Shown: positions 33,550 to 43,245 of the stretch, one piece after another
Layout: each line of letters begins with the position of its first letter
Numbering within the stretch: the first letter of the stretch is position 1
Source of the DNA: Bacillota bacterium
Lineage (GTDB): Bacteria; Bacillota; Clostridia; Christensenellales; UMGS416
Assembly: GCA_023398815.1 (NCBI GenBank)
Contig: JAEWRW010000051.1
Span: 1-61,377 of the forward strand
DNA: 61,377 bases
Direction of reading: 5' to 3'
Program-made: the position numbers and the translations under genes
The notes under the pieces: generated by a model
The model's database searches: none
Seen by the model: the letters and a program-made list of their open reading frames with translations, nothing else
What the model was told of the DNA's origin: nothing

Positions 33550-34531
33550 AACGCTGGCCGCGGCGCTGGTAACGCTGGCGCTGGTGCTGGGTACCGTTTC
33601 CCCGGCGCTGGCCGCCGCCACCACTGCCGCCGTCCCGCCCGTGGACTTCGCCACGGCTGACCTCACCGGCAAGGCCGCCGCCACCACCGAAGGGCTGCTG
33701 GGCCAGTGGGGCTTTGGCTACTGGGGGACAGATGGGAAGTGGAGCGACGAGGACACCTACGAGCTGACGCTCTTCCAGCGTTGGGCGGGCCTCACCCCCA
33801 ACGGCAAGGTGACGAAAGCCCTGCGCAGCAAAATGGCCGCCGCTTGGGCCACCTATGGGGCCACAGCCATCCCGCGAACCCGCCTGCCGCTGGAAGGCCG
33901 CTACATCGGCGTCAACGCCGGCCACCAGGGCAAGCCCAACAACGGGCGGGAGCGGGTCTCCCCCGAGAAGGGCAGCGAAACCGTCAAAAAGGTCACCGCA
34001 GGCACTACGGGGGTCGCCAGCCGCGTGCCGGAGTACAAGATCAACCTGAAGGTAGCCCTGCGGCTGCAGACCGCCCTGCAGGACAAGGGCGCACGAGTGC
34101 TGATGGCGCGCACCACCCACAACGTCAACATCAGCAACGCCAGCCGCGCGCGCACGATGAATGACGCCGGGGTGGATCTGCTGCTCTCCCTGCATTGCGA
34201 CGGCAGCCTCAACCGCAGCAAGACCGGCCTGCACACCCTGCAACCAGCCAAGCGTGGGTACCAGAAGGGCGATGTGCTCAAAAACAGCCGTGCATTGGCC
34301 GCCCTCATCCAGGAGGAGGCCATTGACGCCACCGGGGCGAAGGATCGGGGGCTCAATGACCGCGATGATCTTGCGTCCCTCAACTGGGCCAAGATGCCGG
34401 TCTGCCTGGTGGAGATGGGCTACATGACCAACAAAGCCGAGGACCGCAAGCTCAACACCACCGCCTACCAGAAGAAACTCGTGAAAGGCTTTGTGGCGGG
34501 CATCACCCGCTACTTCCAGGAAGCGCAATGA
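33530..34531 (+). CDS. N-acetylmuramoyl-L-alanine amidase (Amidase_3), active form
   Basis: A 333-residue exported cell-wall hydrolase. A Sec signal (cut near PALA-A, about 28) precedes a domain of about 80 residues with TYELTLFQRWAGLTPNGKVTKALR (77-99), which looks like a peptidoglycan-binding_1-type module. The amidase domain (about 124-333) has all four expected zinc/catalytic residues: His132 (NAGHQG), Glu168 (PEYKINLKVAL), His222 (LHCDGS) and Glu295 (VEMGYMTN). It should cut the bond between N-acetylmuramic acid and L-alanine. Start ATG 33530 behind GGCAGGGAGG. Its stop overlaps the next gene (ATGA). Confidence 0.9.
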   Translation: MNANRARTLAAALVTLALVLGTVSPALAAATTAAVPPVDFATADLTGKAAATTEGLLGQWGFGYWGTDGKWSDEDTYELTLFQRWAGLTPNGKVTKALRSKMAAAWATYGATAIPRTRLPLEGRYIGVNAGHQGKPNNGRERVSPEKGSETVKKVTAGTTGVASRVPEYKINLKVALRLQTALQDKGARVLMARTTHNVNISNASRARTMNDAGVDLLLSLHCDGSLNRSKTGLHTLQPAKRGYQKGDVLKNSRALAALIQEEAIDATGAKDRGLNDRDDLASLNWAKMPVCLVEMGYMTNKAEDRKLNTTAYQKKLVKGFVAGITRYFQEAQ

Positions 34532-35748
34532 ACTGTCGCACCGTCCGTATCCACGCACTGCTGATGGCCCTGCTGGTGCTGGCAGGGCTGGCTGGCTGCG
34601 CCGCGCCCACGCCGGGGGCAACGGGGTCGGCTGGCCCGGCTTTCACCCGTGCGCCGCAGGGTACCGCCGCGCCCGCAGAGAGCCCCGCCACCCCGGATAG
34701 CGAGCGCCCCAGCCTGCCCGACGACAGCGGCCAGCCCCAGAGGACGCCCCCGGCCACCCCAGGCGGCAATGACCCCCAGGGTACCCCGCCAACTGGCAGC
34801 GGCAGCCCCGCACCCCCCGGCAACGGCGGCCAGCAGCTGCCTGTGGCCACCGTCAGCGGCCAACCGCTGGACTTTGGCACGGCCGACCTGACCGGCACCC
34901 AAGCGGGACTGCTGGAGAAACTGCTGGCCAACTGGGGCTTTGCCTGTTACCCCCCCGATGGCTCGTGGCAAGACGACAACGCCTATGAGCTGTCGCTCTT
35001 TCAGCGTTGGGCGGGTCTGACGCCCGACGGCCAGCTGACCGATGACACCCGGGAGGCCTTGCGCACCACCTACGCCGTCTGGGCCGATGGGCGGGTTGAC
35101 CGCATGCCGCTGGCGTTGGAGGGCCGTTCCATCGCCATTGACGCCGCCGGGCAAGCCACCGTGCGCTACGAAGCCGAGCCCATCTCCCCCGAGCGGGGCA
35201 GCCCGGTGAAGCTGACGACCTACCACCGCGTGCAGGGGGCGGAGAGCGGAGCCTGGGACTACCAGCGCAACCTGGAGCTGGCGCTGGCGCTGGCGGAGAA
35301 ATTGAAGGCGCTGGGTGCCCGGGTGACACTCACCCGCACCGACAACGACGCCGACATCGCCGCGGTGCTGCGGGCCAAGCGCATCAACGTGGAGAACCCC
35401 GACGCCGCTGTGCTGCTGCGCTGTGGCGATGAGGCGGGCTGCGCCGCCGTGCAGCCTGCCGAGCGCGGCTACCAAACCGGCGCGCTGCTGGCCGAGAGCC
35501 GCAAGCTCAGCCGCTGCCTGCAGGCCGGGCTGGCCTACGACGGCACCCTGGAGAGCCGAACGCTCGGCACCGACGACGCTATACCCGGCCTCAACTGGAG
35601 CAAGGTACCGGTGACACTGGTGGAGCCGGGCAGCCTGGCCGACCCCGACGACGACGGACGGCTGGCCGACGAGGGTTACCGCGCCGCGCTGGTGGCCGCC
35701 CTGGCCGATGGGCTCGGCGACTACTTCGCCACGATGGCCGCCGGCTGA
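34528..35748 (+). CDS. Lipoprotein paralogue of the amidase, catalytically dead
   Basis: A 406-residue lipoprotein (lipobox LAGC, Cys24) with a long Pro/Thr/Ser/Gly-rich linker (25-105), then the same two domains as the preceding gene: YELSLFQRWAGLTPDGQLT (152-170) and an amidase fold (about 200-400). Aligned to its neighbour, three of four active-site residues are changed: His132 to Gly207, Glu168 to Asp243, His222 to Arg297; only Glu365 remains. It therefore should not hydrolyse peptidoglycan and may bind wall or regulate the active enzyme. Coupled to it by ATGA. Confidence 0.85.
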   Translation: MNCRTVRIHALLMALLVLAGLAGCAAPTPGATGSAGPAFTRAPQGTAAPAESPATPDSERPSLPDDSGQPQRTPPATPGGNDPQGTPPTGSGSPAPPGNGGQQLPVATVSGQPLDFGTADLTGTQAGLLEKLLANWGFACYPPDGSWQDDNAYELSLFQRWAGLTPDGQLTDDTREALRTTYAVWADGRVDRMPLALEGRSIAIDAAGQATVRYEAEPISPERGSPVKLTTYHRVQGAESGAWDYQRNLELALALAEKLKALGARVTLTRTDNDADIAAVLRAKRINVENPDAAVLLRCGDEAGCAAVQPAERGYQTGALLAESRKLSRCLQAGLAYDGTLESRTLGTDDAIPGLNWSKVPVTLVEPGSLADPDDDGRLADEGYRAALVAALADGLGDYFATMAAG

Positions 35749-35766
35749 CCGAAGGGAGGGCTTGCC

Positions 35767-36630
35767 ATGGAACGGGTGCGCCGGGTACTGGGGGGCCTCC
35801 GCCACTGGGTGGGTCTCATTCCGGGCTTCCGCCGCCGCAGCGAGTCCTCCATGCTCATTGCCGGCACCTACTACGCCGTGGCGGTGGCCCTGCTGCTGTG
35901 GCGGTGGGGCTGGGGGCTGTTCCTCCTGGGTCTGCCGTTCCTGGTCTTCTCCGCCATCGCCCTCTACGAGAGCGGAACCATCCGCCGACCGCTGGTGGTG
36001 TTGACGGCCGCCGGCGGGGCGCTGGTGTGCCTGGGGCTGGGGGCCGCGTTGGCCCAGGGCTTGCCCACCAGGCCGGTGGCTCTCGCCCAACCGGCTGTGG
36101 CGATGACAACCGGGGCGGCTTCCCCCTCCGTGGGCACGGCCCGCCCCACCCCTGCCACGGCCGTGCCCACCCAGGGCCTTGCCGCCGTGGCCGTCACCCT
36201 GTCTGCCCAATCCACCACCGCACAGGGGGCCTTTGTGGCCAGCGGCAGCGGCAGCATCTACCACCGTGCCGATTGCGCCAGTGCCGCCCGCATCCTCGCG
36301 GCCAACCGCCTGTGGTTTGATACCGCCAGCGATGCAGAAGCTGCCGGGTACCGCCCCTGCGCAAAGTGCCACCCCGGTGAGAATGGGGAAACCACCCCCA
36401 CCGCGCCAACGGCCCCGCCCATGGCGACCGCTGTCCGACAGGGGGTAACTAGCAGCCCCGGCACCACCGAGGGAGCCTTCGTGGCCAGCGGCAGTGGCAG
36501 CGTCTACCACCGGGCCGACTGTGCCAGCGCCGCCCGCATCCTCGCGGCCAACCGACTGTGGTTTGACACGCCTGTGGAAGCCGAGGCCGCCGGGTATCGC
36601 CCCTGCGCAAAGTGCCACCCCGACGAATGA
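35767..36630 (+). CDS. Membrane protein with two tandem Ada-like Cys-rich domains
   Basis: A 287-residue protein with two transmembrane helices near the N-terminus (about 28-62 and 75-98), a Thr/Pro-rich linker, and two nearly identical external domains of about 50 residues (about 152-203 and 236-286). Each begins FVASGSGS, has YHRADCASAARI and ends GYRPCAKCHP, a Cys-x(n)-Cys-x2-Cys pattern like the metal-binding part of Ada and of certain nucleases. A bound zinc ion is likely by analogy. Role unknown. Start ATG 35767 behind GGGAGGG, 18 bases after the dead amidase. Confidence 0.8.
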   Translation: MERVRRVLGGLRHWVGLIPGFRRRSESSMLIAGTYYAVAVALLLWRWGWGLFLLGLPFLVFSAIALYESGTIRRPLVVLTAAGGALVCLGLGAALAQGLPTRPVALAQPAVAMTTGAASPSVGTARPTPATAVPTQGLAAVAVTLSAQSTTAQGAFVASGSGSIYHRADCASAARILAANRLWFDTASDAEAAGYRPCAKCHPGENGETTPTAPTAPPMATAVRQGVTSSPGTTEGAFVASGSGSVYHRADCASAARILAANRLWFDTPVEAEAAGYRPCAKCHPDE

Positions 36631-36698
36631 CGCCCCGACACCCCGGCAGAAGCAGCCGTAGGCACGGTGCGCCTTCCTGTCCCCTTTTTGGTAAGCAC

Positions 36699-36725
36699 TT
36701 AACCATTTTTCAGAAGTGACGATAT
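36699..36725 (+). promoter_or_regulatory. Sigma-D (sigma-28)-like promoter
   Basis: CTTAA ending at 36702, exactly 15 bases, then GACGATAT (36718-36725). The Bacillus sigma-D consensus is TAAA-N15-GCCGATAT; seven of eight -10 bases and three of four -35 bases match. Confidence 0.6.
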
Positions 36726-36785
36726 ATGGAGAACAGCCCACGCCCATACGGGAGACCCGCACGGACGCTGGCCTTCGGGCTGCCG

Positions 36786-36801
36786 GTGACAAGGAGGTCA
36801 C
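36786..36801 (+). promoter_or_regulatory. Ribosome site framed by a small hairpin
   Basis: The stem gtgac/gtcac holds aaggag in its loop, 5 bases before ATG 36806. The leader 36726-36785 also has a possible cagccc/gggctg pairing. No known riboswitch core is seen. Confidence 0.4.
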
Positions 36802-36805
36802 ACCC

Positions 36806-37843
36806 ATGAGAATCACATCGTCACAGGTACTCCTGCGGGCGACGAGCCAATCGTCGCTGAGCGCAAGCCGACAACAAACTCTGCTCATCAATGGCCGCAA
36901 CCTCAACCCCGAGGGGACAACCGACGCACTGGACGCCGCCACAGCCACCCGGCTGCGGGCGCTGAACTCCGCCCTGGCCCAGCAAAAGCAGGCGCAGAAG
37001 ACCGAATCCACCGGGCAGGCCCTCACCGTGGAACTGAGCGATGAGGACAAGACGAAACTGACCCTGCTGGAGCGGATGCTGGAGATGCTGACCGGCAAAA
37101 AGATCAAACTGTTGGTGCCCAAGGAGCTGAAACTGGGCGGCACAGCCCCCTCCCCGGCCCCGACGGGCACGGTGGGGTTGGCGGGGTTCTCCCTGCAGTA
37201 CGACAGCACCACGACCATCACCGAGACGCAGGCGATGCACTTTGACGCCCGGGGCACGGTGCAGACTGCCGACGGCCGCACCATCCGCTTCACCGCCCAG
37301 CTCAATCTGAGCCGCTCCTTCACGCAGACCGAAAGCATCCACCTGCGCATCGGCACCCAGGCCGACCCGCTGGTGCTCAACTTCACCGGCGCGCCGGTGC
37401 TGGGGGAGCGCACTTTCCGCTTTGACCTGGACCGCGACGGGCAGGCCGACCAGATCGCCTTTGTGGGGCCGGGCAGCGGCTTCCTGGCGCTCGATGGCAA
37501 CGACAACGGCGTCATCGACGACGGCTCCGAGCTCTTCGGCCCCACCAGCGGCGACGGCTTTGCGGAGCTGGCCGCCTACGACGGCGACCGCAACGGCTGG
37601 ATTGACGAGAACGACGCCATCTACGACAACCTGCGCATCTGGACGGTGGACGAGAGCGGCCAGCGCCAGCTGCTGGCGCTGGGCATGAAGGGCGTGGGTG
37701 CCATCTACTTGGGCCGCGCCTTGGCGGATTTTGACCTGAACACCACCGCCAACGACACGCTGGGCACCGTGCGCTCCACCGGCGTGTTCCTGAAGGAGAA
37801 CGGCGGCGTGGGAACGGTGCAGCACATCGATCTGACGGTGTAG
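36806..37843 (+). CDS. Calcium-binding, VCBS/EF-hand-like protein of motile Clostridia type
   Basis: A 345-residue protein without a signal peptide. The C-terminal half contains successive Asp-rich loops: DLDRDGQADQ, ALDGNDNGVIDDGSELFG and AYDGDRNGWIDENDAIYD, each a DxDxDG-like calcium loop, followed by the LRIWTVDESGQRQLL segment. The N-terminal MRITSSQVLLRATSQSSLS resembles proteins found in flagellated Clostridia. I chose ATG 36806 over an ATG 90 bases upstream because of AAGGAGG just before it. The sigma-D-like promoter supports a motility link. No other flagellar gene is in this window. Confidence 0.75.
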   Translation: MRITSSQVLLRATSQSSLSASRQQTLLINGRNLNPEGTTDALDAATATRLRALNSALAQQKQAQKTESTGQALTVELSDEDKTKLTLLERMLEMLTGKKIKLLVPKELKLGGTAPSPAPTGTVGLAGFSLQYDSTTTITETQAMHFDARGTVQTADGRTIRFTAQLNLSRSFTQTESIHLRIGTQADPLVLNFTGAPVLGERTFRFDLDRDGQADQIAFVGPGSGFLALDGNDNGVIDDGSELFGPTSGDGFAELAAYDGDRNGWIDENDAIYDNLRIWTVDESGQRQLLALGMKGVGAIYLGRALADFDLNTTANDTLGTVRSTGVFLKENGGVGTVQHIDLTV

Positions 37844-37847
37844 TCGC

Positions 37848-37957
37848 GTCTGGCTGGTCGTGCCGTTCAGGCACCCTTCCCGTCACCTCGCCCGCATCGT
37901 GCGGGCTGGGTGCACCCTGCGGTTGCACCCCGGTGCCGTCGGTCATACCGCCATCCC
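37848..37957 (-). repeat. 110-base repeat, right copy of an inverted pair
   Basis: Nearly identical to 32380-32490 in inverse orientation; begins 5 bases after the stop of the calcium-binding protein. Confidence 0.8.
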
Positions 37958-37967
37958 AGGATGCATG

Positions 37968-38040
37968 GGCGAGCAGTGCGCGAAGTGTGCGACCAGCCTA
38001 GGATGCATAGGCGAGCAGTTCGCGAAGCGTGCGACCAGCC
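37968..38040 (+). repeat. Right array: two GGCGAGCA-hairpin-GACCAGCC units
   Basis: Two units at 37968-37998 and 38010-38040 with loop gaa and stems gtgcgc/gtgtgc and gttcgc/gcgtgc (wobble or partly mismatched). They are the reverse complement type of the units at 32085-32256. Confidence 0.7.
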
Positions 38041-38045
38041 CTGCG

Positions 38046-38269
38046 TGTCTGATTCGCCGCACATGTCGCCGGACGATATCAAATGATAGCGCTCATGCGG
38101 GTTTCCAAGGATACGTTGCCTTCGGGCAGGATTCTCTTTTCTGCTCGCATTGACTTTAGCCTTTCCTCCCGCCGAATGAAGCGGTGTTACCCCCACCCTG
38201 CGACAGACGATTTGTCAAATCGTTGAGAGCAGGGTGAGCAACACAAAGTGTTGCGATGGGGCGGGAGGT
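38046..38269 (+). repeat. B-C element without hairpin A, containing plug-in module copy 3
   Basis: Hairpin B is weakened here (attcgccgcacatgtcgcc). The ctcatgcgggtttcc segment follows. Hairpin C is opened by the module 38182-38263, with outer stem caccctgc/gcagggtg (38195-38202, 38240-38247), hairpin acgattt/aaatcgt and gcaacac/gtgttgc. Confidence 0.75.
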
Positions 38270-38308
38270 TCTTTTCCACTAGCCCGTTCCAGGGGTTTGT
38301 AAACTGAA

Positions 38309-38333
38309 ACGGCCGGCTGAATCAGCCGGCCGT
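38309..38333 (-). terminator. Terminator of gyrA
   Basis: A perfect 12-bp inverted repeat (acggccggctga, 38309-38320, with 38322-38333); read leftward it is followed by a short T-rich tail. It may also stop rightward transcripts. Confidence 0.75.
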
Positions 38334-38354
38334 CTTATTGCGCTTGGGATGGGG

Positions 38355-41018
<2,664 letters not shown>

Positions 41019-41085
41019 GGTTGCTCCTTCTTATCAGTTGCCGACCGGGAAAATTTGCAAGCAAATCACCGGACGGTGTGGTGTC

Positions 41086-41865
41086 TCATTCAATGGGCGG
41101 GGGCGTATCCCCCACCGGTTGCGCGGGCCGCAGGCGGCTCATCGCCCGCAAGTCCTGTCGCAGGGCATCGAGGGCGGCTCGCAGTTCCGCCGCGCCGATG
41201 GGGCGCTGGGCTTCGGCTAGCTGCCAGGTGGAGGCGAAGTGCCAGCCGTCGGGGGCGGGCCAGAAGCGGAAGGCGGGTGTTTCTGTGGGGTCACCATCCA
41301 TGTGCGCGCTGGAAAGTTCCTCACTGCCACCACCGGCTTGCCACTTACTTGCCTGAGACAGGAAGCCCAGCACCGAGAAATACGGGCGATCCAGCAGGCA
41401 TTTGCCATCCAGTTCCACCTGAAACCGGCCAAGAGTCTTCCAGAACAGAGACCCATCGGGTTCCCGCTGCCCCAGTGCCACCAGCAACGGCAGCACCCGG
41501 TCGGGTTGGAAGCGAAACCGCAGCGCGCCTTCATCGAGCGCAGGTGGTTCGTCACCTTCCGGGCCACTGTCTTGGGTTGCCAGCAAGGCGCATTCCTCGC
41601 AACCGTCCCCGCGTTTGCCGCGCAGCAGCGCCTCATCCAAATCCAGTCTGGTGCGGATGAGGACGGCCACCACGGCCCACAGGCCCACAGCCAGCCCCAA
41701 TAGGGCCAGACACAGCCGCAGCACCGGAATCCTCACTGCCAGGGCCGAAATGCCGCACACCAACATGATGACTAGCAGCCAGGGCAGCGTGCGGCGCAGC
41801 CATCGGCGGTGGCGCTCCTGCCGCTCCCATTTGTCCCACAGTTCTTCGATCAGCCGCTCGGGCAT
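41086..41865 (-). CDS. Membrane protein, second of a paralogous pair between gyrB and gyrA
   Basis: A 259-residue protein: a charged, Trp-rich N-terminus (MPERLIEELWDKWERQER), two transmembrane helices (about 30-50 and 54-72), then a soluble domain of about 180 residues ending GWHFASTWQLAEAQRPIG and a conserved helix LRQDLRAMSRLRP. It looks like an external or cytoplasmic domain tethered by a helical hairpin; no family recognised. It pairs with the gene at 41871-42644, five bases upstream. The start 41865 matches the paralogue start; ATG 41868 and GTG 41874 are alternatives. Confidence 0.7.
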   Translation of the reverse strand: MPERLIEELWDKWERQERHRRWLRRTLPWLLVIMLVCGISALAVRIPVLRLCLALLGLAVGLWAVVAVLIRTRLDLDEALLRGKRGDGCEECALLATQDSGPEGDEPPALDEGALRFRFQPDRVLPLLVALGQREPDGSLFWKTLGRFQVELDGKCLLDRPYFSVLGFLSQASKWQAGGGSEELSSAHMDGDPTETPAFRFWPAPDGWHFASTWQLAEAQRPIGAAELRAALDALRQDLRAMSRLRPAQPVGDTPPPIE

Positions 41866-41870
41866 CATCC

Positions 41871-42644
41871 TCACCTCCCCTCTTCCGTGTTCGATTTGGC
41901 GGGCCGCAGGCGGCTCATCGCCCGCAAGTCCTGTCGCAGCCCCCCCAGCGCGGCTCGCAGCTCGGCTGCGCCGATGGGGCGCTGGGCTTCCGCCAGTTGC
42001 CAGGGAGCAGAGAAGTGCCAGCCATCGGAGGCGGATAGGAAATGGAAGACCGGGGTACCGTCGTCCTCCTCACCCATGCGCCGATAGCCGAACTCCTCTC
42101 TGCCACCTTCCGTTTGCCATTCGTTGGCCTGCCGCAGGAAGTCCAACACCAGAAAGCGCGGGCGATCCAACAGAACTCTGCCGTCCTGTTCCACCCGAAA
42201 CCGGCCCTCGGCCTGCTCCATCAGGGCAGAATCGGGTTCCCGCTGTCTCAGCGCCACCAGAAGTGGCAGCAACTGGTCAGGTTGGAAACGAAAACACAGC
42301 GCCCCTTCATCGGGGATGGGCGATTCGTCGCCCGCCGGGCCGCTGACTTGCGGTGACAGCAGAGCACAATCCTCGCCACCACCTACCGGCCAGCCGCTGG
42401 CCAACAGGGCCTTGCCTAAATTCCTCCTGGTTTGGATGAGGGTGATGATGATAGCAATCGCCCCCAACATCAGCCCGGCCAGCACCAGCCACAGCCGAAG
42501 GGCTGGGGGGCTCAGCACCAGAGCCACAACCTCCAGAATCAAGAGTACTGCCAATAACCGAAATAGGATGAAGTGGCTTCTCCGGGGGTGTTGCCCTTGC
42601 CCCTCCAATTGCTCCCACAGCTCTTCCGTCAACCGCTCGGGCAT
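41871..42644 (-). CDS. Membrane protein, first of a paralogous pair between gyrB and gyrA
   Basis: A 257-residue paralogue of the downstream gene with the same layout: MPERLTEELWEQLEG, two transmembrane helices (about 27-47 and 51-70), and the GWHFSAPWQLAEAQRPIG and LRQDLRAMSRLRPA blocks. DNA identity is highest over the last 130 bases, which suggests recent duplication or gene conversion. ATG 42644 has GGGGAGGAG upstream. Role unknown. Confidence 0.7.
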   Translation of the reverse strand: MPERLTEELWEQLEGQGQHPRRSHFILFRLLAVLLILEVVALVLSPPALRLWLVLAGLMLGAIAIIITLIQTRRNLGKALLASGWPVGGGEDCALLSPQVSGPAGDESPIPDEGALCFRFQPDQLLPLLVALRQREPDSALMEQAEGRFRVEQDGRVLLDRPRFLVLDFLRQANEWQTEGGREEFGYRRMGEEDDGTPVFHFLSASDGWHFSAPWQLAEAQRPIGAAELRAALGGLRQDLRAMSRLRPAKSNTEEGR

Positions 42645-42685
42645 TGTCTCCTCCCCGGCATCCGCCCGCACCCTGCCGGCGGCGC

Positions 42686-43216
42686 TCATCGGTACTCTTC
42701 CTTCAGCAGGGCGTAGCACAGGCGATCATAACGCCGGCCATTGAGGTAGACCGCCTTGCGCTCCCGGCCTTCCAGCAGGAAGCCGACCTTCTCCAGCGAG
42801 CGCTGGGCGGCGATGTTGTGCTCCAGGGTGGCGGCGGTGATACGCTCCAGCCCCATGCGGCAGAACCCATGCTCCAGCATCAGCCGAAGGGCTTGGCCGC
42901 CGTATCCCTTGCCGCGGTGCTCCAGGCGGGAGAACCCCATGCCCACCGAGCAGCAGCGATTGGTGCGGTCGATGTCTTGCAGGGCCACATCGCCGATGGG
43001 TGTGCCATCCAGCAGGAAGATGCCCAGCCGCACGTTCTCCTTGTTCTGCTTCTTTTGGATGTCAGCAAACCACTCCTGCGCGGCCTCCTCAGAAAGGCCG
43101 ATGTTGAGTTCCTCACAGGGGTTGGCGAAGTCATACTCGGTGTCGCGCCAAAGCCGCTTGCAATCCTCCCGCTCCAGCGCCGCAAGGTAGATGTCCTTGC
43201 CCAGCAATTTGAGCAT
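42686..43216 (-). CDS. GNAT acetyltransferase, RimJ/RimL-like
   Basis: A 176-residue acetyltransferase: LLGKDIYLAALEREDCKRLWRD at the N-terminus, GDVALQDIDRTNRCCSVGMGF and EHRGKGYGGQALRLML (acetyl-CoA loop RGKGYG), and AAQRSLEKVGFLLEGRER at the end. Substrate unknown. It lies 29 bases after gyrB on the same strand. Start ATG 43216 behind GGAGGA. Confidence 0.88.
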   Translation of the reverse strand: MLKLLGKDIYLAALEREDCKRLWRDTEYDFANPCEELNIGLSEEAAQEWFADIQKKQNKENVRLGIFLLDGTPIGDVALQDIDRTNRCCSVGMGFSRLEHRGKGYGGQALRLMLEHGFCRMGLERITAATLEHNIAAQRSLEKVGFLLEGRERKAVYLNGRRYDRLCYALLKEEYR

Positions 43217-43245
43217 TGCTTCCTCCCGCGGCGTGGGGTCGCCGC

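Noticed and set aside
36726..36805. Cyclic di-GMP riboswitch before the calcium-binding gene
   Set aside because: The leader is structured, but the conserved GEMM core segments are absent.
34510..37545. 1011-codon minus-strand frame opposite the amidases and the calcium-binding gene
   Set aside because: Repetitive, low-complexity product antisense to five features with clear family motifs; GC-rich shadow.
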